Positions 6,816 through 13,853 are shown, counted from the first letter of the stretch. The stretch: 14,361 nucleotides of DNA from Bacillota bacterium (GCA_023458615.1 JAEWYV010000123.1:1-14361); one strand, 5' to 3'. Translations and numbers: made by a program. Notes: generated by a model not told the origin, from the sequence alone.

Positions 6816-6845
6816 TCTGTATATGTTTGGGAGGGAACAGAACGC

Positions 6846-7901
6846 ATGCGAAGAATGATTGCCGGACTTTGCGCTGGGCTTATTTTGCTGAGCGTGTGGC
6901 TGGTTCCGGGCCGGGCATATGCGCGGGATGAATTGAAGAACAACGATCCGGAGAAGTACTATATCTTGCTGGATCTGCGCAATCAGATCGTCACTGTGTT
7001 TGAAAAGGACGAGAAGGGCGAATACACAAAGGTGGTGCGCCGCTTTCTATGCTCCAGCGGACGCACGGATGTGGATGAGGCGGACCCAGAGGACGAGGCG
7101 ACGCCAACCCCGCGCGGCATCTGGAAGATCGGCGGGCGGGAGCGCTTTGGCAAATTTGCTAATTTTAGCGGCGAATACGCGCGATACTGGGTGCAGATTG
7201 TCGGGTCTATCTATTTCCATTCGCTGCTCTTTGGCAAGCGCTCGGTGGATGCGATGAAACGCCAGCCTTACAGTGATATCGGGGACAAGGTGTCGCATGG
7301 CTGTGTGCGGCTGTATGTAGAGGATGCAAGATGGCTCTATTATTATGCATGCCCCGGCACAACCGTACGAATCAGCGCAAGCGAGCCCAGCAACAGCGAT
7401 TTGCGCAAGGCGCTGAAATGCCGTCTTTCATTTGCGGACTATAATGCGATTCAAAAAACCATAGTGGACGAGACACCGGAGCTTCCAAACAAGCATGCCT
7501 GGGTCACTGTTGAGGGCGCTCGCCTGCGAAAGGGGAGCGGTAGCGCGTTTGATTCCGTTGCGCGGCTCAGCGTTGGAGACGAGCTGGAGGTGCTGATTGA
7601 AAGCGAAGCCTGGGTGAAGGTTCGCTTTGGCAAAAAGGAAGGCTACGTTCTACGCGGTTACATCTCCTATTTGCAGGGTCAGATGGACACCAAAGAGGAC
7701 GCAGACATCATGAAGACGACGGAGTGGCTCTTTGCCGAGCCGAAGACGGATGCTGAACAGATCTGCAAGGTGCCTGCCCGCGTCTCGATCAAACTACTCG
7801 AGACGACAGAGGACGGCTGGGCAAAGATCGTCTACCAAAATGAAACAGGATATGTCCGGCCCGGCCGCATCATCAAGGGCTGGGGGGTCATTCAGAACTG
7901 A
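6846..7901 (+). CDS. Secreted L,D-transpeptidase (YkuD) with two C-terminal SH3 domains
   Basis: This 351-residue protein starts at an ATG behind GGAGG (6830-6834). A signal peptide is clear: basic M-R-R, a hydrophobic core at about 5-20, and A-Y-A ending at 26 as the probable signal-peptidase I site. The YkuD catalytic domain covers about 37-177, with H125 in Y-F-H-S and the signature S150-H-G-C153-V-R, where C153 is the nucleophile. Two bacterial SH3-like domains follow (about 213-272 and 286-347), typical wall-binding modules. The enzyme should form 3-3 cross-links or exchange the terminal D-amino acid of wall stems outside the membrane. It lies 91 bases after the NlpC/P60 gene with only a hairpin between them, so the cutting and joining enzymes may share a transcript. 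A convergent hairpin closes it at 7922-7955. The domain call is firm; the exact wall substrate is not shown. Confidence 0.93.
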   Translation: MRRMIAGLCAGLILLSVWLVPGRAYARDELKNNDPEKYYILLDLRNQIVTVFEKDEKGEYTKVVRRFLCSSGRTDVDEADPEDEATPTPRGIWKIGGRERFGKFANFSGEYARYWVQIVGSIYFHSLLFGKRSVDAMKRQPYSDIGDKVSHGCVRLYVEDARWLYYYACPGTTVRISASEPSNSDLRKALKCRLSFADYNAIQKTIVDETPELPNKHAWVTVEGARLRKGSGSAFDSVARLSVGDELEVLIESEAWVKVRFGKKEGYVLRGYISYLQGQMDTKEDADIMKTTEWLFAEPKTDAEQICKVPARVSIKLLETTEDGWAKIVYQNETGYVRPGRIIKGWGVIQN

Positions 7902-7921
7902 TCCCCAAGAATATGGAAGAC

Positions 7922-7955
7922 AACATAGAGGCACAGGTGACCGTGCCTCTATGTT
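7922..7955. terminator. Shared terminator between the convergent transpeptidase and lipoprotein genes
   Basis: AACATAGAGGCAC (7922-7934) and GTGCCTCTATGTT (7943-7955) are a perfect 13-bp stem around an 8-base loop. It lies 20 bases past the transpeptidase stop and 43 bases past the lipoprotein stop. The tract on the plus side is T-rich but interrupted (TTTATGGTTATG), and on the minus side weaker. It probably terminates both genes, most strongly the plus-strand one. Confidence 0.75.
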
Positions 7956-7969
7956 TATGGTTATGATTT

Positions 7970-8006
7970 AACAATTACGATTGGATGGTTAGAAACAATT
8001 ACGATT
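7970..8006. repeat. 13-bp direct repeat, 24-base period, overlapping a stop codon
   Basis: AACAATTACGATT occurs at 7970-7982 and again at 7994-8006. The right copy covers the TAA and final codons of the lipoprotein gene; the left copy is just outside. Two copies only, with no similar unit further out. Confidence 0.8.
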
Positions 8007-8934
8007 TCGGAGAATACCAGAAGATCTCCGGCGAGAGCTGATCGCTCTGCGCCTCCTGACCGGAGAGCTGCTTAACAGCCTCTGCATAACAGCGTGCACC
8101 GGCGGCTTTGTCATCGGTGCCAACGGCGCAGATCAGAATCGGTGAAAGTGAACGGAGCACGTCTGAATCCGTACCGGCGGAGAAAACCTCCAAATCGTCT
8201 CGCCCGAGGCTTGCGAGTTTATCCGCCGCGGCAACAGCGAGCGCGCCGTTTTCAGCATAGACTGCGTCCAGCATGCCCGGAAAATAACGGGAAAACATGT
8301 CCGTCATCCATTCCTCAAGTGGCACCTCGCTGGCGTCGGCAAAATATTCCCGTTTGGAGAACACCTGCCCCTTGGCAACGGCGCTCGTCCAGACGGCATA
8401 GGCCTCGCTGCTGGTGCTGGAAAACAAGCCAATCATGCGCACGGGGGCCAGATGCGGCGGATAGGATAAGGCTTCCTCCAGCGCCGCCTGCTCGGTGCCG
8501 CGCGGCTGGTAGGTCAATCCGGCGATACCGGCGGGTAAGCTGGCTCCGTCTGCGGAGAATACATAGATGGGAAGATCGGTATTGGGCAACATTTGCCCTT
8601 TTTTCAGATACACGATCACCGCCGCAACCCCTTGCGGATGAAAGGAGGCGCGTGATGATATGCCCCCAGGAATTACCACAATGGTATATGGGCCATCCTT
8701 TGCCGCTTCTTTTGCGCCTTCGATAAATGGTTCGGAATCCCCGGCACCGATGATAGCAATCTCAGGTATCGGTGTGGGCGAGGGAGAGGGCACAGATGAG
8801 ACAGACAACGTTGGCGCGAGCGTTTCTGCTGGCACGGCAGAAAACGGCGCAGAGCAACCGCTCGTTGCCGCAAATACAGCCGCAAGCACGACGATCAGCA
8901 AAAGAGGAAAGGCGCGTTTTCTCCAATGTTTCAT
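7999..8934 (-). CDS. Orphan lipoprotein resembling a type-1 periplasmic binding protein
   Basis: Read from ATG 8934, this is a 311-residue exported lipoprotein. It has a basic start (M-K-H-W-R-K-R), a hydrophobic core at about 10-22, and a lipobox-like T-S-G-C with C27. A Pro/Ser/Thr tether follows (about 30-54). The rest has the alternating strand/helix pattern of sugar-binding-protein or BMP/LacI-type folds: E-I-A-I-I-G near 56-61, and D-A-V-Y-A-E-N-G-A-L-A-V-A-A-A-D with a following Gly-containing strand in the C-terminal half. A TTG start seven codons earlier is in frame but overlaps the promoter. No transporter permease or ATPase is in the window, so a sensory or orphan uptake role is as likely as transport. 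There is no Shine-Dalgarno; an extended -10 sits 6 bases before the ATG. The lipoprotein call is good, the fold moderate and the ligand unknown. Confidence 0.75.
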   Translation of the reverse strand: MKHWRKRAFPLLLIVVLAAVFAATSGCSAPFSAVPAETLAPTLSVSSVPSPSPTPIPEIAIIGAGDSEPFIEGAKEAAKDGPYTIVVIPGGISSRASFHPQGVAAVIVYLKKGQMLPNTDLPIYVFSADGASLPAGIAGLTYQPRGTEQAALEEALSYPPHLAPVRMIGLFSSTSSEAYAVWTSAVAKGQVFSKREYFADASEVPLEEWMTDMFSRYFPGMLDAVYAENGALAVAAADKLASLGRDDLEVFSAGTDSDVLRSLSPILICAVGTDDKAAGARCYAEAVKQLSGQEAQSDQLSPEIFWYSPKS

Positions 8935-8940
8935 GCCGTC

Positions 8941-8949
8941 AGTATAGCA
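8941..8949 (-). promoter_or_regulatory. Extended -10 promoter of the lipoprotein gene, leaderless geometry
   Basis: On the minus strand TGC-TATACT stands 6 bases (gacggc) before ATG 8934. The nonamer is identical to the extended -10 of the NlpC/P60 gene at 4401-4409. The -35 is poor (TACAAA at an 18-base spacer, 3 of 6). The start of transcription would be the A of the ATG. Confidence 0.5.
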
Positions 8950-8996
8950 TGCCAAATACTGGAATTTGTAGTGGTTTTTTTGAAAAAGAGCAGAAG

Positions 8997-9030
8997 AAAA
9001 ACCGCCGCGCAGTTAACTGCACGGCGGTTT
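8997..9030 (-). terminator. Rho-independent terminator of the LCP gene
   Basis: AAACCGCCG (8999-9007) pairs with CGGCGGTTT (9022-9030). Inside, after one C/A mismatch, the self-complementary GCAGTTAACTGC (9009-9020) extends the stem. On the minus strand the stem runs into TTTTTCTTCTG. It lies 19 bases past the LCP stop codon and separates that gene from the lipoprotein promoter. Confidence 0.88.
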
Positions 9031-9048
9031 GTTTACTAGCTTGTGTGT

Positions 9049-10203
9049 TTACGGTTCCGGCGTAGCTTCGGGTTCCGGTGTCAGCTCTGCGCCGTAGAGC
9101 AGGGTCTGGAGCGAGGCGGCAGCCTTCTTGATATTGAACTCCAGCTGGTCGGTTTTTTCATAGGTGGTCTCGCCGGTCTCTTTGTTTACCTTTTCCGCTA
9201 AGAAGTTCTTATAGGTTCCCGCTTCGGGGACGGTGGTGGTCACAAACTCCATCTTGGTGGTGAGCAACACCTTGATCAGCGAACCCATCGTGCTCAGGTC
9301 AAGGTTGGTGGTGATGTAGTTGGTGGCAAAGCTCAGCAAAGCAAGCACACTCTGCTCATTCATGGAGGTGGTCACCTTCTTGTAAACAAGTTGGATGATC
9401 TCCTGCTGGCGATTGACACGCTCAAAGTCGTTTCCGCCGCCGCCGTCCGTGCCGGTATGACGGTTGCGCGCGTAGATTAGGCACTGCACGCCGTCGAGAT
9501 GGACAACGCCGGGTGCGGCATCAACCGTCTTGGCGTTCTTCACGATTTCGGGTTCGATGTCGTGGTCGCCCTTGATGCGGTCGTTGATGAAGTTGATCTC
9601 GGCCTGATCGAGTTCGACATCCAGACCGCCGATCTTGTCGATGAGTGCGGCAAACCCGTCAAACCCGATGGCGATATACTGGTCGATATCGAGACCAAAG
9701 TTGCCGTTGATGGTCTTGATCAGCTCGCCTGCACCGCCGCCGCCGTAGCCGCCGCGATATGCGCCGTTGAGCTTGTTGTAGAAGGTGAAGCGTCCGCTTT
9801 CTCCGATACGGTGGACGCGCGCGTCACGCATGAACGATACGAGGGCAATTTTGCCGGTCTCCTTGTTCAGCGAGGCGAGGATCATCGAGTCGGAACGGCC
9901 TTCGGAATTCTCCGATTCGTCCGCGCTGCGCGAGTCTGTGCCGATGAGAAGAATGTTGACGATGTTATCATCCAGCGCCTCTTCCTCGTAGATGGGCATT
10001 GGCGTGGGGGACGGGGTCGGCTCCTCGGACACAACCTGAATGGTCGCGGGCTCCTCGGTGGTCATCGTTAAGTCCTCTGTGGGCTTCGCGACGGTTTGCA
10101 CCGCATCGGAGCGCATGCTGGAAAGCACATACATGCCAACGCCGACGACGGCCAGCACGACGACCAACAGCACGATCAGAATGATTTTCATGACTTTCGA
10201 CAT
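9049..10203 (-). CDS. LytR-CpsA-Psr (LCP) family wall-polymer transferase
   Basis: This 384-residue protein has one N-terminal membrane span (about 7-28) and an extracytoplasmic Thr/Pro-rich stretch (about 39-70). The LCP core follows: N-I-L-L-I-G-T-D-S-R at 83-92, G102-R-S-D-S-M-I at 102-108, S-F-M-R126-D, K-L-N-G-A-Y at 144-149, and A-R245-N-R247 with F260-E-R-V-N-R-Q-Q. These Arg and Asp residues bind the polyprenyl-pyrophosphate substrate in known LCP structures. The family transfers teichoic-acid-like or capsular polymers to peptidoglycan outside the membrane. Here the last 11 residues are a Pro/Glu/Thr tail. The ATG has AAGAGG (10214-10219) 10 bases upstream. A promoter at 10258-10287 and a terminator at 8997-9030 make it a single-gene unit. 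The polymer it attaches is not known. Confidence 0.92.
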   Translation of the reverse strand: MSKVMKIILIVLLVVVLAVVGVGMYVLSSMRSDAVQTVAKPTEDLTMTTEEPATIQVVSEEPTPSPTPMPIYEEEALDDNIVNILLIGTDSRSADESENSEGRSDSMILASLNKETGKIALVSFMRDARVHRIGESGRFTFYNKLNGAYRGGYGGGGAGELIKTINGNFGLDIDQYIAIGFDGFAALIDKIGGLDVELDQAEINFINDRIKGDHDIEPEIVKNAKTVDAAPGVVHLDGVQCLIYARNRHTGTDGGGGNDFERVNRQQEIIQLVYKKVTTSMNEQSVLALLSFATNYITTNLDLSTMGSLIKVLLTTKMEFVTTTVPEAGTYKNFLAEKVNKETGETTYEKTDQLEFNIKKAAASLQTLLYGAELTPEPEATPEP

Positions 10204-10257
10204 TTAGTGGGTACCTCTTCTTCATATGGAATGACGCAATGTCTACAAAACGCAATC

Positions 10258-10287
10258 ATGATATCATACTGTATTTGCCGGATTCAA
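10258..10287 (-). promoter_or_regulatory. Promoter of the LCP gene
   Basis: On the minus strand TTGAAT (10282-10287) and TATCAT (10258-10263) are 18 bases apart, with the TGA extension at 10264-10266. The predicted leader is about 48 bases. The -10 sits within the perfect palindrome ATGATATCAT (10258-10267), which could also be a binding site. Confidence 0.55.
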
Positions 10288-10389
10288 CGAAAATGGCAAA
10301 ACTCACAACTTGTTTACAACTTAAAACGCCGTAAATTGCCCTTTTTTGCCGAGAAAAATGACAGCCGAACGGTAAACAACACGCGAATC

Positions 10390-10420
10390 AAAAAAATCCG
10401 CCCTCAAAAGCGAGGGCGGA
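10390..10420 (-). terminator. Rho-independent terminator of the M3 peptidase gene
   Basis: TCCGCCCTC (10397-10405) and GAGGGCGGA (10412-10420) form a 9-bp stem with a 6-base loop. On the minus strand it is followed by seven T. It lies 23 bases past the stop codon. Confidence 0.92.
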
Positions 10421-10443
10421 CCTGTTGATTCGGACTATCGTGA

Positions 10444-12129
10444 TTAGAGGTTCAATTCCTCAATGACGTGGCGTACTGCTTTCTCAACGCTGCCATCCGC
10501 AAAAGGGATATCCAGTCCCGCAAGCGCGAGCAGCTCAAAGTATCCCTTACTGCCGCCTGCACGGCAGAGATTGAGATAGGAAGTCCAGGCAGCATCATGG
10601 TTTTGCTTCATGCGACCGTAGAACGCAAAGGCACAAACCTGCGCAAAGGCATAGTCCACATAGTAGAACGGATAGAGGAAAATATGCTGCTTTTGCATCC
10701 AAAATCCGCCCTCCTCCAAAAACGGCACACCCTCGTAATCCCGCCACGGCAGATATTTCTGCTCGATCTCACGCCAGACGGCGCGGCGCTCCTTCGCGCT
10801 CATGGCTGGTTTTTCGTAGACTCTATGCTGGAATTCGTCCACGCTCACCAAATAGGGGATTGTGGAAAGTGTGCCGGAAAGATGCGCGTATTTGGCTTTT
10901 TCCGCTTGATCCACGCCGTAAAAATCCTTGAGGTACGGATATGCAAAATGCTCCATCGTCATGGAGTGAATCTCGTTAACCTCGCTGGTAGAACTCATAT
11001 AGCTCATCAGCGGCTGACTGCGCATGGCGGTGTAGCCGGCAAAGGCGTGTCCGGCCTCGTGGGTCAACACGTTGACATCCGCCGCCGTGCCATTGAAATT
11101 GGAGAAGATAAACGGCGCTTTATAGTCTGCAAGATATGTGCAATAACCGCCGAGATGTTTTCCCGTGCGGGTTTCCAGATCGTATAGGCCATAGGCATTC
11201 AAAAAGTCAAAGAACTCACCCGTCTCCGGCGAGATCTCGCGATACATGCGCTGCGCAATGGAAACCAGTTCACTTTCACCGCCGATGGGGTCCGCATTCC
11301 CCTCGGGGAAGACGCAGGTTTCGTCATAATAGGCGAGCTTTGTCAGGCCGAGCCGCTTTGCCTGCTCCGCGCGGAGCTTTGACACGGCGGGCACAATCAC
11401 CAGACGAACCTGCTCGCGAAAACGGGCAACCTCCTCCGGACCATAATCCGCGCGGTGCATATTGAGATACCCAAGGGCGGTATAGTCGGGCAGACGGAGT
11501 TTTTTTGCCATGCGGACGCGTACCTTGATCAACTTGTCATAAAGCGTATCCAACTTGTCCGAAATGCCCTCATAGAGCTTTGCCCACGCGAGGAATGCTT
11601 CCCTGCGCTCCGCGCGATCCGGACTCTCCATGTGCTTGAGCAGGCCGTAGAAATTGACTTCTTCGCCGCGGAAATCGGTTTTGCATGCGGCGGTGGCCTT
11701 TTTATATTCGTTTTCTAGATTGCCCTGCCGGATCAAATCCGATATGACGCGCAGACTCTGCGTCTTTTGATCCATCTCCGCGAGGGTAAAGAGCTGCTTT
11801 CCAAACTCCGCCTCAAACTGGGGACGAAAACGGGAGCGCAGAAGTCCCTTGGTAAAGGCCTTGCTAATCGGCATCAGCATTGCAAGCGCGCTGTTGAAGT
11901 ATTTCATCTCCGCGTCATAGAACGCATCCGTGGTGTCGAGGGTGTTGCGAATGCTTGCGACGACATACGCCGTCTCAACATGTCCGCTTTCTTCCTGAGA
12001 GGCGAGATAGGCCGCGCGTGCCTCTTCATAAGAGGAAGCGTGCTTTAGCGCCTTCAGGTGCAGGCGAAGTTTCTTTTTTAAGGCACCCATATCGGGGCGC
12101 TTGTACGCGATCTGAGAGAACGGTTCCAT
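10444..12129 (-). CDS. pepF: M3-family oligoendopeptidase F-type zinc metallopeptidase
   Basis: Read from ATG 12129, this is a 561-residue cytoplasmic enzyme, normal for the M3B oligoendopeptidase group. The zinc site is H357-E358-A-G-H361, with E386 (N-E-I-H-S-M) the third ligand 25 residues on, as in thimet oligopeptidase-type enzymes. The helical N-terminal half (about 1-200) is the usual lid that limits access to short peptides. Motifs near the C terminus, such as Y-P-F-Y-Y-V-D-Y-A-F-A-Q at 486-497, match the family. It hydrolyses short peptides inside the cell. An in-frame extension of 35 codons is rejected: it would start near 12234, upstream of the promoter, and GGGAGA (12136-12141) stands 6 bases before ATG 12129. 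It diverges from the GH3 gene across 270 bases. The call is secure; the symbol is by family. Confidence 0.94.
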   Translation of the reverse strand: MEPFSQIAYKRPDMGALKKKLRLHLKALKHASSYEEARAAYLASQEESGHVETAYVVASIRNTLDTTDAFYDAEMKYFNSALAMLMPISKAFTKGLLRSRFRPQFEAEFGKQLFTLAEMDQKTQSLRVISDLIRQGNLENEYKKATAACKTDFRGEEVNFYGLLKHMESPDRAERREAFLAWAKLYEGISDKLDTLYDKLIKVRVRMAKKLRLPDYTALGYLNMHRADYGPEEVARFREQVRLVIVPAVSKLRAEQAKRLGLTKLAYYDETCVFPEGNADPIGGESELVSIAQRMYREISPETGEFFDFLNAYGLYDLETRTGKHLGGYCTYLADYKAPFIFSNFNGTAADVNVLTHEAGHAFAGYTAMRSQPLMSYMSSTSEVNEIHSMTMEHFAYPYLKDFYGVDQAEKAKYAHLSGTLSTIPYLVSVDEFQHRVYEKPAMSAKERRAVWREIEQKYLPWRDYEGVPFLEEGGFWMQKQHIFLYPFYYVDYAFAQVCAFAFYGRMKQNHDAAWTSYLNLCRAGGSKGYFELLALAGLDIPFADGSVEKAVRHVIEELNL

Positions 12130-12135
12130 GAAAAA

Positions 12136-12141
12136 TCTCCC
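12136..12141 (-). promoter_or_regulatory. Shine-Dalgarno site that fixes the M3 peptidase start
   Basis: On the minus strand GGGAGA stands 6 bases before ATG 12129. It favours the 561-residue product over the 35-codon longer reading. Confidence 0.75.
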
Positions 12142-12186
12142 GTATTCGGTTATTTCCCGCCGCAAAACACAGCAGGATCGACTTCT

Positions 12187-12216
12187 ATTGTAGTACGGGT
12201 AAGACGCGTTTTGCAA
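12187..12216 (-). promoter_or_regulatory. Promoter of the M3 peptidase gene
   Basis: On the minus strand TTGCAA (12211-12216) and TACAAT (12187-12192) are 18 bases apart, with 4 of 6 and 5 of 6 consensus matches. Transcription would start near 12180, giving a leader of about 50 bases. Confidence 0.55.
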
Positions 12217-12234
12217 GGCTGCGCAGCGCTGCAA
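12211..12234. repeat. 24-bp imperfect palindrome over the M3 peptidase -35
   Basis: Ten of the 12 base pairs are symmetric. The ends are TTGCA (12211-12215) and TGCAA (12230-12234), and the centre is the perfect GCTGCGCAGC (12218-12227). It includes the peptidase -35 box and is a candidate operator. Confidence 0.5.
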
Positions 12235-12239
12235 GTGGG

Positions 12240-12256
12240 AATGTAAGGTTTACATT
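12240..12256. promoter_or_regulatory. 17-bp palindromic operator candidate over the GH3 -35
   Basis: AATGTAA (12240-12246) and TTACATT (12250-12256) are perfect 7-bp reverse complements around GGT. The right arm covers most of the -35 box TTTACA, so a bound dimeric protein would block RNA polymerase. The short spacer and length fit a helix-turn-helix dimer. I cannot name the regulator. Confidence 0.55.
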
Positions 12257-12278
12257 ATTAGCTTTGGCGGGGTATAAT
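12249..12278 (+). promoter_or_regulatory. Strong sigma-A-type promoter of the GH3 gene
   Basis: TTTACA (12249-12254) and a perfect TATAAT (12273-12278) are separated by 18 bases. The in-frame ATG at 12277 overlaps the last two bases of the -10, so it cannot be the translation start of this transcript. Transcription should begin near 12285. Confidence 0.8.
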
Positions 12279-12386
12279 GAGGAAAATCACGCAGACAGGC
12301 GGGGTTGTTTCCTTTTGTCCGTCTGCAATCATCGATCACCGCATTGCTAGAATGCATTTTGGATGCGGATTTTTGTATATAGAGAA

Positions 12387-12393
12387 ACGGAGA
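12387..12393 (+). promoter_or_regulatory. Shine-Dalgarno site pointing to TTG 12400
   Basis: ACGGAGA includes GGAG, 7 bases before TTG 12400. The in-frame ATG at 12352 has no such site. Confidence 0.65.
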
Positions 12394-12399
12394 ACGCCA

Positions 12400-13716
12400 T
12401 TGTTTGGTAACGCGTTTAAAAAACTACTGCTGATTCTGGCGGTTTTCGCGCTGCTGCTCGGCGGCGGTGCGGGCGTGCTTTTTGGCGTCATACCCGCCCT
12501 GCATTACGATGTTTGGCGCGCGGAGCCGGACGCGATGCCAGAGGCAAGCGCGGTGCTGGAGCAAACACCAAGCCCGCTGCCGACCGATTCACCGGCGCCC
12601 ACCGCAACACCTGAAATGGAGCCGCAGACCGCCGAGGACTGGGTCAATCGATATATGGCGGACATGAGCTTGCAGGAAAAAGTGGGACAGTTGATGATGT
12701 TCGGGTTCACGGGAACATCGGACGTACAAAATCCGTTTCGTGAGGTTTGGAGCAACCATTCGGTTGGAAACGCCATCCTCTACGGGCCGAACATCAAGAG
12801 CACCAACAGCGACGGCGGCTTTCGTCAGGCAAAGGATTTGACACAGCAGATTGCCAAGCGAGTCAGCACGAGTATCCCTCCGTTCGTGAGCATTGATGTG
12901 GAGGGCGGCAGCGTTGTCCGCTTCCGATGGAGTCCACAGCCTGTCTCGGCGCGGTCGCTTGGGCGGCGGCGGGATGTGGATTATGCAACGCAACAGTTCA
13001 CGACCATTGGATCGAAGCTGATGGCTTCCGGTATCAACATGGATTTAGCGCCCGTGCTGGACGTTGCACAAGACCCGATGAATACCTTCCTGGAGACACG
13101 CATCATCTCCGAGGACGCAAGCATCACCGCCGCGATCGGCAGCGCCGTGATCGAAGGATTGCACGCGGGCGGCATTCTCTCCAGCGCAAAGCACTTCCCC
13201 GGACACGGAGGCACAAACGAGGACTCCCACGCGATTACACCCACGGTGGATAAGACGCTGGAAGAACTCAAGAGTTACGATCTCGTGCCGTTTGCCAGCG
13301 CGATTACATCGGGCGTGGATGCCATTATGGTTGCGCATGTGCTCTATCCCGCGCTGGACGCGACGGACATCGCCTCCATGAGCAAACCCATCATCACCGA
13401 CCTTCTGCGCACGCAGATGGGCTTTACAGGGCTGGTTATCAGCGATGATTTTCGCATGGAGGGCCTGACCAAGCGCTATGAGATCGGCGATGCAGCGGTA
13501 CGATTTATTCTTGCCGGCGGGGATATCGTTGTGTGTGGCGCGGAGAGCGACAAACAGCAGGTGATTGCCGACGCACTCAATGCAGCCGCAGCGGACGGCA
13601 GGCTGACGCAGGAGCGGATTGATGAGAGCGTAAAGCGTATCCTCCTCAAAAAGCTGTCTCTGGGGACATGGGACATTGCCGCGGATTATACCAGCCGCAC
13701 AGCTGTGGAAAACTGA
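12400..13716 (+). CDS. Membrane-anchored GH3 beta-N-acetylhexosaminidase (NagZ-like)
   Basis: Read from TTG 12400, this is a 438-residue protein. A basic start and hydrophobic segment (about 9-32) form a signal anchor. A Pro/Thr/Ser tether follows (about 55-76). The single GH3 N-terminal catalytic barrel covers 85-425. Diagnostic sites are D166-V-E-G-G, the NagZ-type loop K264-H-F-P-G-H-G with D275-S-H277 as the acid/base Asp-His pair, and D349 in I-S-D349-D-F-R-M as the probable nucleophile. There is no C-terminal GH3 domain, as in NagZ. It should release GlcNAc (or a related hexosamine) from wall fragments outside the membrane, unlike the cytosolic Gram-negative NagZ. This fits the wall-enzyme block to its left. 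It has its own promoter and a terminator at 13728-13757. Family very likely; exact sugar inferred. Confidence 0.9.
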   Translation: MFGNAFKKLLLILAVFALLLGGGAGVLFGVIPALHYDVWRAEPDAMPEASAVLEQTPSPLPTDSPAPTATPEMEPQTAEDWVNRYMADMSLQEKVGQLMMFGFTGTSDVQNPFREVWSNHSVGNAILYGPNIKSTNSDGGFRQAKDLTQQIAKRVSTSIPPFVSIDVEGGSVVRFRWSPQPVSARSLGRRRDVDYATQQFTTIGSKLMASGINMDLAPVLDVAQDPMNTFLETRIISEDASITAAIGSAVIEGLHAGGILSSAKHFPGHGGTNEDSHAITPTVDKTLEELKSYDLVPFASAITSGVDAIMVAHVLYPALDATDIASMSKPIITDLLRTQMGFTGLVISDDFRMEGLTKRYEIGDAAVRFILAGGDIVVCGAESDKQQVIADALNAAAADGRLTQERIDESVKRILLKKLSLGTWDIAADYTSRTAVEN

Positions 13717-13727
13717 GAAGATTGACC

Positions 13728-13757
13728 GGGCTGGAGGAAACGACTCCAGCCCATTTT
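13728..13757 (+). terminator. Rho-independent terminator of the GH3 gene
   Basis: GGGCTGGAG (13728-13736) and CTCCAGCCC (13744-13752) form a 9-bp stem with a 7-base GAAACGA loop, followed by ATTTTAT. It starts 12 bases after the stop. Confidence 0.88.
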
Positions 13758-13853
13758 ATAGAAATTAAGCAACGTTTACGGTGTGTTGCGCGAATTTGTT
13801 TGATTGCTTTGTTCCGGTTCGGGTGAAATTCACGCGGAATAGGTTCGCCGAAC

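Larger units (their letters stand above)
10204..10443. other. Intergenic region between LCP and M3 peptidase genes
   Basis: This 240-base region carries the LCP ribosome site and promoter at its left end and the peptidase terminator at its right end. The middle (about 10290-10385) is A/T-rich with repeated GTTTAC/ACAAC words and no credible gene. The plus-strand reading across it has no start signal and no family resemblance. Confidence 0.55.
12130..12399. other. Divergent regulatory region between M3 peptidase and GH3 genes
   Basis: This 270-base region holds two back-to-back promoters (12187-12216 minus, 12249-12278 plus), each overlapped by a palindrome (12211-12234 and 12240-12256). The right part (12285-12399) is the GH3 leader, about 115 bases, with the ribosome site at its end. 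I see no separate gene in it. Confidence 0.6.

Noticed and set aside
12130..12234. 35-residue N-terminal extension of the M3 peptidase
   Set aside because: It crosses the gene's own promoter, and a GGGAGA ribosome site precedes the internal ATG 12129.
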